DNA from: Catellatospora sichuanensis
Lineage (GTDB): Bacteria > Actinomycetota > Actinomycetes > Mycobacteriales > Micromonosporaceae
Reading direction: 5' to 3'
DNA length: 64,000 nt
NCBI RefSeq assembly: GCF_007483665.1
Contig: NZ_VIQO01000002.1
Coordinates: 434,001-498,000 of the forward strand
A program made the position numbers and the translations under genes. This document shows positions 1 to 6,111 of this stretch, piece by piece (position 1 is the stretch's first letter; the number at the start of each line of letters is the position of its first letter). A model generated the notes under the pieces. It was not told the DNA's origin, searched no databases, and saw only the letters and a program-made list of their open reading frames with translations.

Positions 1-618
1 GTGGTCTGCGTGGCGCTGGGCTACCCGCTCGCCTACGCCATCGCGATCAAGGGCGGGCGCTGGAAGAACCTGATGCTGGTCGGCGTGATCGCACCGTTCT
101 TCACCAGCTACCTGGTGCGCACCTACTCCTGGAAGGCGATCCTGTCCGACAGCGGGCCGGTGGTCGACTTCCTGAAGTGGGCGCACCTCCTGGCGCCGGA
201 CGGCCGGCTGCTGGCGACCGAGTTCGCGGTGATCGCGGGCCTGGTCTACAACTTCCTGCCGTTCATGGTGCTGCCGCTCTACGCCAGCCTCGACAAGCTG
301 GACGTGCGGCTGCTGGAGGCGGCCCGCGACCTCTACCACGGGCCGGTGCGCAGCTTCTTCCGCGTGACGCTGCCGCTGTCCATGCCGGGTCTCATCGCGG
401 GCACACTGCTCACGTTCATCCCGGCGGCCGGCGACTACGTCAACGCGCAGCTGCTGGGCGGGCCGAACACGCAGATGATCGGCAGCGTGATCCAGTCGCG
501 CTTCCTGGTGGTCAACGACTACCCGATCGCGTCCGCGCTGTCGGTGATGCTGATGGTGACGATCCTGGTGCTGGTGACGGTCTACGTCAGCACCGCGGGC
601 ACGGAGGAGGTGGTCTGA
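1..618 (+). CDS. ABC transporter permease, spermidine/putrescine PotB type (5' truncated)
   Basis: Inner-membrane permease of a polyamine-type ABC importer. The visible 205 residues carry about five hydrophobic segments and the permease EAA loop (EAARDLYHGPVRSFFRVTLPLSMPG near residues 105-130), which docks on the ATPase. Family members are about 270-310 residues, so the N-terminal part and the true start lie left of the window; the GTG at position 1 is only the first in-frame codon. The stop codon overlaps the ATG of the next permease (TGATG), which indicates translational coupling. ATPase and binding-protein genes are expected upstream. Substrate (polyamine) is inferred from family and neighbours. 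Confidence 0.9.
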   Translation: MVCVALGYPLAYAIAIKGGRWKNLMLVGVIAPFFTSYLVRTYSWKAILSDSGPVVDFLKWAHLLAPDGRLLATEFAVIAGLVYNFLPFMVLPLYASLDKLDVRLLEAARDLYHGPVRSFFRVTLPLSMPGLIAGTLLTFIPAAGDYVNAQLLGGPNTQMIGSVIQSRFLVVNDYPIASALSVMLMVTILVLVTVYVSTAGTEEVV

Positions 619-1451
619 TGCACGGGTTCTGGCGCTGGCTCGCCGAGAAGTGGGTGCTGCTGCTCGGCTTCGTGCTGCTGGCCTACCTGTTCGTGCCGAT
701 CGCCGTGGTCATGCTGCTGTCGTTCAACCAGCCGGCCAGCCGCAACACGACCTACGTGCTGGACTTCGCCACGTTCCAGTTCACCTGGAACAACTGGACC
801 GACATGTGCGGGGCGGCGGGCATCTGCGACTCGCTGATGCGCAGCATCTACGTGGGCCTGTCCGCGACGGTGATCGCCACCATCCTGGGCACTTTGATCT
901 CGTTTGCCCTGGTTCGCTACCGCTTCATCGGCCGGGGCAGCACCAACACGCTGATCTTCCTGCCGATGGCCACCCCGGAAATCGTCATGGGCACCTCGCT
1001 GTTGACCCTGTTCATAGGGCTGCAGATCCCGATGGGCTTCTTGACGATCCTGATCGCGCATGTCATGTTCTGCATATCGTTTGTAGTGGTCACCGTGAAG
1101 GCACGGCTGGCCGGGCTCGACCCGAGGCTGCAGGAGGCGGCGATGGACCTGTACGCGACGCCGTGGCAGGCGTTCCGTCTGGTCATCCTGCCGCTCGTGC
1201 TGCCCGGCATCGTGGCCGCCGCCCTGCTGGCGTTCTCGCTGAGCTTCGACGACTTCATCATCACCAACTTCGTCACCGGCACCAGCGACTACACCACGTT
1301 CCCCATGTTCATCTGGGGCTCGAACCTGCGCGGCATCCCGCCGCAGGTCAACGCCATCGCCACCGCGATGTTCCTGATCTCGTTCGCGTTCGTCATCGCG
1401 GGCCAGCTGCGCACCCGTCGCCGCTCCGCCCGCCGCGCCGCGACGTCCTAG
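618..1451 (+). CDS. ABC transporter permease, spermidine/putrescine PotC type
   Basis: Second permease of the importer, 277 residues, full length for the PotC family. It shows an N-terminal membrane helix after MHGFWRWLAEKW, about six membrane segments overall, and the EAA loop (LQEAAMDLYATPWQAFRLVILPL) at about residues 170-195. The ATG overlaps the stop of the upstream permease. The protein ends in an Arg-rich cytosolic tail (RTRRRSARRA). A strong hairpin follows 10 bp after the stop, so the transporter transcript probably ends here, before the oxidase gene. Polyamine specificity is inferred; related permeases also serve opines or amino-alcohol compounds. Confidence 0.92.
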   Translation: MHGFWRWLAEKWVLLLGFVLLAYLFVPIAVVMLLSFNQPASRNTTYVLDFATFQFTWNNWTDMCGAAGICDSLMRSIYVGLSATVIATILGTLISFALVRYRFIGRGSTNTLIFLPMATPEIVMGTSLLTLFIGLQIPMGFLTILIAHVMFCISFVVVTVKARLAGLDPRLQEAAMDLYATPWQAFRLVILPLVLPGIVAAALLAFSLSFDDFIITNFVTGTSDYTTFPMFIWGSNLRGIPPQVNAIATAMFLISFAFVIAGQLRTRRRSARRAATS

Positions 1452-1460
1452 AACTCCTGA

Positions 1461-1512
1461 CGGCCGCCGACCGGCCCCACGCCTGATTCGTGGGGAGCCG
1501 GCTCGGCGGCCG
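1461..1512 (+). terminator. Transcription terminator hairpin after the permease genes
   Basis: A long interrupted inverted repeat: CGGCCGCCGA pairs with TCGGCGGCCG, with inner GCCGG/CCGGC and CCAC/GTGG pairs. It is followed by a short T stretch. It separates the transporter genes from the oxidase gene. Confidence 0.7.
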
Positions 1513-1606
1513 TTTGGTATTCCCAGACATTTCGTTTGTCTGGGGATTTACAGGGAAAAAGAAGCTGAAATCAGGCTTCCCGGTAGTAGAAGGAGGAGAT
1601 CGGCTC

Positions 1607-3019
1607 ATGCGGGCCAAAGGATCAAAACTGTGGGCGTCGGCGCTGTCAGAAACGTCGCCGACGCCGTACTGGACGGACCGGCCCTCCCGGCCGGCACCCG
1701 TGCCCCCGCTGACCAGCGCGACCACCGCGCAGCTGGCAGTCATCGGGGGCGGCTACAGCGGCCTGTGGACGGCGCTGCTGGCCAAGGAGCGCGACCCGTC
1801 GGCCGACGTGGTCCTGCTCGAGTCGGGGGTGTGCGGCCACGCCGCCTCCGGACGCAACGGCGGATTCTGCTCCGCGAGCCTCACACACGGGCTCGCCAAC
1901 GGAGTCGACCGCTTCCCGGACGAGATCACCGAGCTGGAACGGCTCGGCCGGGAGAACCTCGACCAGATCGAGGACACGCTGGGCCGGTACGGCATCGACT
2001 GCGACTTCGAGCGCACCGGTGAGCTGGAGGTGGCCACCTCCGCGTACCAGCTGGACTGGCTGCAGGAGTCGGCGGAGCTGACCCGTGCCATGGGTTACCG
2101 CGCCGAGGTGTTCGACCGCGACCAGGTGCGGGCCGAGGTCGACTCACCCACCTACCTGGGTGGCTGGTGGGACCGCGACCGGGTGGCCATGGTCGACCCG
2201 GCGAAGCTGGCCTGGGGCCTGCGACAGGCCTGCCTGACCCTGGGTGTGCGCATCTACGAGGGCAGCCCGGTGCTCGGGCTGAGCAGCGGCCGCGACGGCC
2301 TGCTGCTGCGCACGCCGCACGGCGAGGTGCGGGCGGCTCGGGCCGCGCTGGCGACCAGTGCTTTCGGACCGCTGGTGCGCAAGCTCAAGCGCTACCTGAT
2401 CCCGGTGTACGACTACGCCCTGATGACCGAGCCGCTCACCGCTGCGCAGCTCGGTGACCTGGGCTGGCGCAACCGACAGGGGCTGGGCGATTCGGCGAAC
2501 CAGTTCCACTACTACCGGCTCACCGCGGACAACCGGATCCTGTTCGGCGGGTACGACGCGATCTACCACTTCGGCAACCGGATCGCGCCGACCCTCGAAC
2601 AGCGCCAGGACACCTTCACCCGGCTGGCCGAGCACTTCTTCACCACGTTCCCGCAGCTGGAAGGGCTGCGGTTCACGCACAGCTGGGGCGGGGTGATCGA
2701 CACCTGCACCCGCTTCTGCGCCTTCTTCGGCACCGCCTTCGGCGGCCGGCTGGCCTATGCGGCCGGCTACACCGGACTGGGCGTGGGCGCGACCCGCTTC
2801 GGCGCGCAGGTGATGCTCGACCACCTGGCGGGGCAGTCCACGGAACGCACCAGGCTGGACTTCGTACGGTCCAAGCCCTGGCCGCTGCCGCCGGAACCGC
2901 TGCGCTCGCTCGGCATCCAGCTGACCCGCTGGTCACTGGCCCGCGCCGACGAGCACCAGGGACGCCGCAACCTGTGGCTGCGCACGCTCGACCATGCCGG
3001 TCTCGGTTTCGACTCCTGA
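1607..3019 (+). CDS. FAD-dependent amine oxidoreductase (DAO family, gamma-glutamylputrescine oxidase-like)
   Basis: Soluble FAD enzyme of the D-amino-acid-oxidase superfamily, 470 residues. The dinucleotide-binding motif VIGGGYSGLWTALLA lies near residues 45-60, followed by an acidic strand end (VVLLES) and the SGRNGGFCSA motif typical of PuuB-like oxidoreductases. A C-terminal AGYTGLGVGATRFGA segment closes the FAD site. The ATG at 1607 is chosen because AGGAGGAG lies 7-14 bases upstream; an in-frame upstream ATG (1490) would add 39 residues of non-family sequence overlapping the terminator. Beside a polyamine-type importer and GABA-pathway genes, oxidation of an imported amine is likely. 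The exact substrate is not readable from sequence. Confidence 0.85.
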   Translation: MRAKGSKLWASALSETSPTPYWTDRPSRPAPVPPLTSATTAQLAVIGGGYSGLWTALLAKERDPSADVVLLESGVCGHAASGRNGGFCSASLTHGLANGVDRFPDEITELERLGRENLDQIEDTLGRYGIDCDFERTGELEVATSAYQLDWLQESAELTRAMGYRAEVFDRDQVRAEVDSPTYLGGWWDRDRVAMVDPAKLAWGLRQACLTLGVRIYEGSPVLGLSSGRDGLLLRTPHGEVRAARAALATSAFGPLVRKLKRYLIPVYDYALMTEPLTAAQLGDLGWRNRQGLGDSANQFHYYRLTADNRILFGGYDAIYHFGNRIAPTLEQRQDTFTRLAEHFFTTFPQLEGLRFTHSWGGVIDTCTRFCAFFGTAFGGRLAYAAGYTGLGVGATRFGAQVMLDHLAGQSTERTRLDFVRSKPWPLPPEPLRSLGIQLTRWSLARADEHQGRRNLWLRTLDHAGLGFDS

Positions 3020-3116
3020 CGCTTCCGTTCCGCCGTCCCCGGCCTGCGGGGATCCGGCAACACACCTGAATCAAGTCGTTTCGTGGCATCCGTTGCCACG
3101 TGTTGAAGGGACTTTT

Positions 3117-4379
3117 ATGCGTATCCTGCTGGTCGGCGCCGGGGGCGTCGGCAGTGCAGCAGCCGCCATCGCCGCTCGCCGTGACTTCTTCCAGCTCATG
3201 GTGGTGGCCGACTACTCCCTGGAGCGCGCCCAACGGGCCGTCTCCGGGCTCGGCGACCGGTTCGTCGCGGCGAGGCTCGATGCCTCGCTGGCCGAAGACG
3301 TCGCCCGGTTGTGCCGCGAGCACGGCATCACGCACGTGCTCAACGCGGTCGACCCCCGCTTCGTCATGCCGATCTTCGACGGGGCCTATCTAGCCGGTGC
3401 GGACTATCTCGACATGGCCATGTCGCTGTCCCGGCCGCACCCGACCGACCCGTACACCCAGACCGGTGTGGTGCTCGGCGAGCAGCAGTTCGGCAAGGCC
3501 GTCGCCTGGGAGGCCGCCGACCGGCTCGCGCTCGTCGGCATCGGCGTCGAACCCGGCCTGTCCGACATCTTCGCCCGGTACGCCGCCGACCACCTGTTCT
3601 CCGAGATCGACGAGATCGGGGTACGGGACGGGTCCAACATCACCGTCGAGGGCTTCGACTTCGCCCCGTCGTTCTCCATCTGGACCACCATCGAGGAGTG
3701 CCTCAACCCGCCGATCATCTGGGAACGCGAGCGCGGCTGGTTCACCACCGCCCCGTTCAGCGAGCCCGAGGTGTTCGACTTCCCCGAGGGCATCGGCCCG
3801 GTCGAGTGCGTCAACGTGGAGCACGAGGAGGTGCTGCTCATCCCGCGCTGGGTCGACGCCAGGCGGGTGACCTTCAAGTACGGCCTCGGCACCGAGTTCA
3901 TCGAGATCCTGAAGACCGTGCACAAGCTCGGTCTCGACTCCACCAGGCCGATCGCCATCGGCGGCGGCAAGTCGGCGGTCATGGTCTCGCCGCGCGACGT
4001 GCTCGCCGCGCAGCTGCCCGACCCCGCCACGCTGGGCTCCCGGATGAAGGGCAAGACCTGCGCCGGCACCTGGGTCAAGGGCAGGGGCCTCGACGGCCGG
4101 CCCAGGGAGATGTACCTCTACCACGTCGTCGACAACGAGTGGTCCATGCGCGAGTACGGCCACCAGGCGGTGGTGTGGCAGACCGCGGTGAACCCCGTCG
4201 TCGCGCTGGAGCTGCTGGCCGCGGGCGAGTGGAAGGGTGTCGGGGTGCTCGGCCCCGAGGCGCTCGACCCGGTGCCGTTCCTGGACCTGCTGACGGCGTA
4301 CGGCTCCCCCTGGGGCATGCGTGACCAGCAGCCCTTTCGGGCGGTGACCCAGGCGGCCCGCGAGGAGATCGCCGCCTGA
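3117..4379 (+). CDS. Saccharopine dehydrogenase family NAD(P)-dependent oxidoreductase
   Basis: 420-residue member of the LYS9/COG1748 family. The N-terminal Rossmann fold begins at once with MRILLVGAGGVGSAAAA, and the remainder fits the catalytic/C-terminal saccharopine-dehydrogenase domain. The ATG at 3117 has GAAGGG about 9 bases upstream and places the glycine motif at the extreme N terminus as usual. The gene follows the FAD oxidase by about 100 bp in the same direction and ends at a strong hairpin. Relatives make or split secondary-amine linked metabolites such as saccharopine or carboxynorspermidine. A role in amine or lysine turnover fits the neighbours but the substrate is unproven. 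Confidence 0.85.
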   Translation: MRILLVGAGGVGSAAAAIAARRDFFQLMVVADYSLERAQRAVSGLGDRFVAARLDASLAEDVARLCREHGITHVLNAVDPRFVMPIFDGAYLAGADYLDMAMSLSRPHPTDPYTQTGVVLGEQQFGKAVAWEAADRLALVGIGVEPGLSDIFARYAADHLFSEIDEIGVRDGSNITVEGFDFAPSFSIWTTIEECLNPPIIWERERGWFTTAPFSEPEVFDFPEGIGPVECVNVEHEEVLLIPRWVDARRVTFKYGLGTEFIEILKTVHKLGLDSTRPIAIGGGKSAVMVSPRDVLAAQLPDPATLGSRMKGKTCAGTWVKGRGLDGRPREMYLYHVVDNEWSMREYGHQAVVWQTAVNPVVALELLAAGEWKGVGVLGPEALDPVPFLDLLTAYGSPWGMRDQQPFRAVTQAAREEIAA

Positions 4380-4389
4380 CAGCCGTTCG

Positions 4390-4440
4390 GTGCTCCCTCG
4401 GGCATGTCCGCGCTCAGGCGGGATGTGCCCGAGGGAGCAC
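4390..4440 (+). terminator. Terminator hairpin after the saccharopine dehydrogenase-like gene
   Basis: Perfect 15-bp arms: GTGCTCCCTCGGGCA (4390-4404) and its complement at 4426-4440, separated by 21 bases. It isolates the catabolic genes from the RNA gene promoter that begins about 20 bases downstream. Confidence 0.75.
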
Positions 4441-4460
4441 GCGGCTGCCCCGGAAGTTCG

Positions 4461-4489
4461 TTGCTCCACCCGCGCCGCGGGCCTAGAGT
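4461..4489 (+). promoter_or_regulatory. Promoter of Y-RNA-like gene 1
   Basis: TTGCTC (4461-4466), a 17-base spacer, then TAGAGT (4484-4489). The predicted start at about 4497 coincides with the first base of the outer RNA stem. The same arrangement (TTGCnn, 17-18 bases, TAnnnT, 7-8 bases, RNA) precedes Y-like RNAs 3 and 5. Confidence 0.6.
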
Positions 4490-4496
4490 GATCATC

Positions 4497-4637
4497 GCGC
4501 CTCCCGGTGCGCAGGCAGCGGATACTTCTGGCCCTGCAGGTTGCGGGTTCGAGTCCCGCGCGGATCTTCGGGTCCGGTAGCTCAATTGGCAGAGCAGCAG
4601 GTTGTGCCGCCGCCGACTTCTGATCTCGGGAGGCGTC
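4497..4637 (+). ncRNA. Y-RNA-like RNA 1 with permuted tRNA module (YrlA type)
   Basis: The outer stem CGCCTCCCG (4498-4506) pairs perfectly with CGGGAGGCG (4627-4635). After the conserved internal-loop bases GTGCGCA comes an inner stem 4514-4521/4607-4614 with one central A.C mismatch. Inside is a circularly permuted tRNA body: T arm 4543-4559 (loop TTCGAGT), acceptor 3' strand 4560-4566, UUCG loop 4567-4570, acceptor 5' strand 4571-4577, then UA and a D arm 4580-4595 (GCTC/GAGC). Bacterial YrlA RNAs bind the Ro protein Rsr and mimic tRNA in this way; rsr lies 1.5 kb downstream. Ends are inferred from promoter position and stem. Confidence 0.85.
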
Positions 4638-4641
4638 CACG

Positions 4642-4751
4642 CGGCGCGCCCGGTGCGCCGGTGACGGATACACCATGGAGGCCGCTGGTGCGGCCTGTGA
4701 AGTGCTCCCGGAGACGGGACTCCGTCGCCCCCTCGATCTCGGGCCGCGCGG
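4642..4751 (+). ncRNA. Y-RNA-like RNA 2 without tRNA module
   Basis: It shares the family signature: CCCGGTGCGC on the 5' strand and GATCTCGGG on the 3' strand. Outer stem 4644-4652/4740-4749 has one bulged C. Inner stem GGTGACGG (4660-4667) pairs fully with CCGTCGCC (4722-4729) if one U.G pair is allowed. The interior has two simple hairpins, GGCCGC-UGGU-GCGGCC (4680-4695) and CGGAG/CTCCG near 4709-4724, and no T- or D-arm sequence. It starts only a few bases after RNA 1 and has no obvious promoter, so the two may be cut from one transcript. Confidence 0.7.
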
Positions 4752-4787
4752 CGTCGGCGGCGGTATATGTACCCGGCGGGAATTCCG

Positions 4788-4816
4788 TTGCCGCGGCGGG
4801 CGGGCGGATCTAGGTT
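4788..4816 (+). promoter_or_regulatory. Promoter of Y-RNA-like gene 3
   Basis: TTGCCG (4788-4793), a 17-base spacer and TAGGTT (4811-4816). The predicted start, seven or eight bases on, falls at the base of the outer stem of RNA 3, matching the layout before RNA 1. Confidence 0.55.
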
Positions 4817-4822
4817 GGACCT

Positions 4823-4961
4823 GCGTCTCCCGGTGCGCAGGCAGCGGATACTTCTTAATCCATAGGGCGCGGGTTCGAGCCCCGCCTGGACCTTCGGGTC
4901 CGGTAGCTCAGATGGCAGAGCAATGGCCATTTCCGCAGCCGACATAGATCTCGGAAGACGA
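4823..4961 (+). ncRNA. Y-RNA-like RNA 3 with permuted tRNA module (YrlA type)
   Basis: Outer stem CGTCTCCCG (4824-4832) pairs with CGGAAGACG (4952-4960) at 8 of 9 positions. Inner stem is 4840-4847/4933-4940 with a central A.A mismatch. The tRNA body is near perfect: T arm 4869-4885 (loop TTCGAGC), a full 7-bp acceptor (4886-4892 with 4897-4903) closed by UUCG, U8/A9-like UA, and D arm 4906-4921 with the usual A14 and GG. A short ggat/atcc hairpin (4846-4861) precedes the T arm but competes with the inner stem. RNA 3 and RNA 1 share about 60 bases at their 5' and central parts and look like a tandem duplication. Confidence 0.85.
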
Positions 4962-4963
4962 AC

Positions 4964-5129
4964 ACGGCACGCCCGGTGCGCAGGTTACGGCTACTCCGCT
5001 TATAACGGGGAGGTCGCGGGTTCGAATCCCGCTCGCCGTCCGTCAGGACGGCGGTAGCTCAGGGGCAGAGCACCAGGTCCCGGCGACGGGACCACCACGC
5101 CGTCACCGACTTGATCTCGGGCGTGCCGC
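4964..5129 (+). ncRNA. Y-RNA-like RNA 4 carrying a complete permuted tRNA with anticodon arm
   Basis: It has the longest outer stem: CGGCACGCCCG (4965-4975) perfectly pairs with 5118-5128. Inner stem 4983-4990/5100-5107 has one mismatch. Inside, in order: an anticodon-type arm 4994-5010 (5 bp, 7-nt loop CTTATAA, U33 and A37 in place, anticodon UAU), a 5-nt variable loop AGGTC, T arm 5016-5032 (TTCGAAT), acceptor 3' strand 5033-5040, a six-base turn, acceptor 5' strand 5047-5054, UA, D arm 5057-5071, A26. A GNRA-capped hairpin (GGTCCCG-GCGA-CGGGACC, 5076-5093) follows. Described YrlA RNAs lack an anticodon arm, so this member is unusual. Confidence 0.8.
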
Positions 5130-5170
5130 GTTCCGCTGACTCCCGCCGCGCTTGCCGCCGCTGCCTGAAC

Positions 5171-5229
5171 TGCAGTTTCGGGGAAAGTACGGGAAAGCCC
5201 GGGCTTCATCGTGCAGTTTCGGGGAAAGT
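5171..5229. repeat. Direct repeat in the 5130-5309 gene-free stretch
   Basis: TGCAGTTTCGGGGAAAGT occurs at 5171-5188 and again at 5212-5229, start to start 41 bases. The rest of 5130-5309 shows no gene, promoter or terminator that I can support. The repeat may be a local duplication or part of a dispersed element. Confidence 0.6.
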
Positions 5230-5309
5230 GCGGCACAGCCAGGGCGTCGTTGCTCCGGTCGAGGTGAGCGCCGCGACGGGAGCGGGTGCGCGGCCGAACT
5301 GCGAAGGGG

Positions 5310-5879
5310 TCAGGACGGGCTGAAAGGCGCGACGACCGAGATCGCGACCGGGGCGCCGAGTGCCGCCCGCGAGTCGCAGGCGAGGCCGAGCGCCAACCCG
5401 TCGTGGATTCGCGCGGCCACCACCATCGACGGCAGCCCCGACACCGTCGCGGTCAACGTTGCGGCCGGGGGCAGCGGCATCGGGCGGCGCAGGCCGTCGC
5501 CGCGCAGCCCGACCCCGAGGGCCTTGCCGACGGCCTCCTTCAGGGTCCACAGCAGCAGGAAGTCCGCAGGGTGCCGGGCGACCCAGTCGGCCTCCGACCC
5601 GGAGAACCAGCGCCGGGCCAGCTCGGAAGCGGGGAGCGGGCGGATCGGCTCGACGTCGACGCCCACCGGGCCGAGTGCGGTGACGGCAACGGCCGCCAGG
5701 TTCGGGGTGTGGCTGACCGCCAGGTGCAGGCCGGGCATGCCGACCACGAACGGTCGGCCGGCGGGCTCGCGGCCGATCCCGATCACCTGAGGGTCGGCGT
5801 CGAGCACTTCGCCCACGGCGTGACGGGCCAGGTCGGCGATGTTCGCCGTGGCGGCGAGCCAGATCCGGATGCCCGACAT
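5310..5879 (-). CDS. 4'-phosphopantetheinyl transferase superfamily protein
   Basis: 189-residue ACPS/Sfp-type enzyme that transfers the phosphopantetheine arm of CoA to carrier-protein serines. Family motifs are visible: LAVSHTPN, the metal-binding GVDVEPI at mid-protein, a second acidic/W region (RWFSGSEADWVA), and WTLKEAVGKALG (the W-x-x-KEA-x-x-K signature). The ATG at 5879 places the fold at the N terminus; an upstream in-frame ATG at 5930 would add 17 residues and run towards the promoter of Y-like RNA 5. No strong ribosome site was found for either. It is transcribed against the RNA island. Its carrier protein is not in the window. Confidence 0.85.
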   Translation of the reverse strand: MSGIRIWLAATANIADLARHAVGEVLDADPQVIGIGREPAGRPFVVGMPGLHLAVSHTPNLAAVAVTALGPVGVDVEPIRPLPASELARRWFSGSEADWVARHPADFLLLWTLKEAVGKALGVGLRGDGLRRPMPLPPAATLTATVSGLPSMVVAARIHDGLALGLACDSRAALGAPVAISVVAPFSPS

Positions 5880-5919
5880 GGCGACCACGATGGCACGAGC
5901 GGGCCCGTCGGCAAACCCG

Positions 5920-5949
5920 TTGCCCGCCAAGGCGTCACGCGCCTACATT
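5920..5949 (+). promoter_or_regulatory. Promoter of Y-RNA-like gene 5 (and possibly rsr)
   Basis: TTGCCC (5920-5925), an 18-base spacer and TACATT (5944-5949). The predicted start at about 5957 is at the base of the RNA 5 stem. No other promoter is evident before the rsr gene, so RNA 5 and rsr may share this transcript. Confidence 0.5.
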
Positions 5950-5956
5950 GATCTCC

Positions 5957-6046
5957 GCACCTCCCGGTGCGTTGGCAGCGGTTACTTCTCTGGGTGAAGC
6001 CGGTTCGAAACCGGCAAGACCGCCGCCGGTCCGATCTCGGGAGGCG
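5957..6046 (+). ncRNA. Y-RNA-like RNA 5, compact form directly upstream of rsr
   Basis: Outer stem CCTCCCG (5960-5966) pairs with CGGGAGG (6038-6044). Conserved GGTGCG and GATCTCGGG flank it as in the other four. Inner stem 5974-5981/6020-6027 has the same central mismatch as RNA 1. The interior has two hairpins: CUUC-7 nt-GAAG (5985-5999) and a T-arm-like GCCGG-TTCGAAA-CCGGC (5999-6015). There is no acceptor or D arm. At about 90 nt it is the shortest member and sits 66 bases before the Ro-protein start codon, the usual position of a bacterial Y RNA. Confidence 0.75.
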
Positions 6047-6111
6047 CGTCTCCCCTCCCGTACTCCCGGATGGGTTTCGCGCGCCCGAAAACCCCCGGGG
6101 GAGGGGACATC

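Noticed and set aside
2144..2824. Long minus-strand open frames opposite the amine oxidase and many similar ones
   Set aside because: They are antisense shadows created by strong third-position GC bias, with low-complexity Arg/Ala/Gly composition and no motifs.
4543..5071. T-arm and D-arm sequences that would be called three tRNA fragments or pseudo-tRNAs
   Set aside because: The T arm precedes the D arm in each, joined by a closed acceptor stem and enclosed in a common outer stem. This is the permuted YrlA layout, not decayed tRNA genes.
4541..5323. Short open frames across the RNA array
   Set aside because: They cover the paired RNA elements, lack ribosome sites and have no family resemblance.
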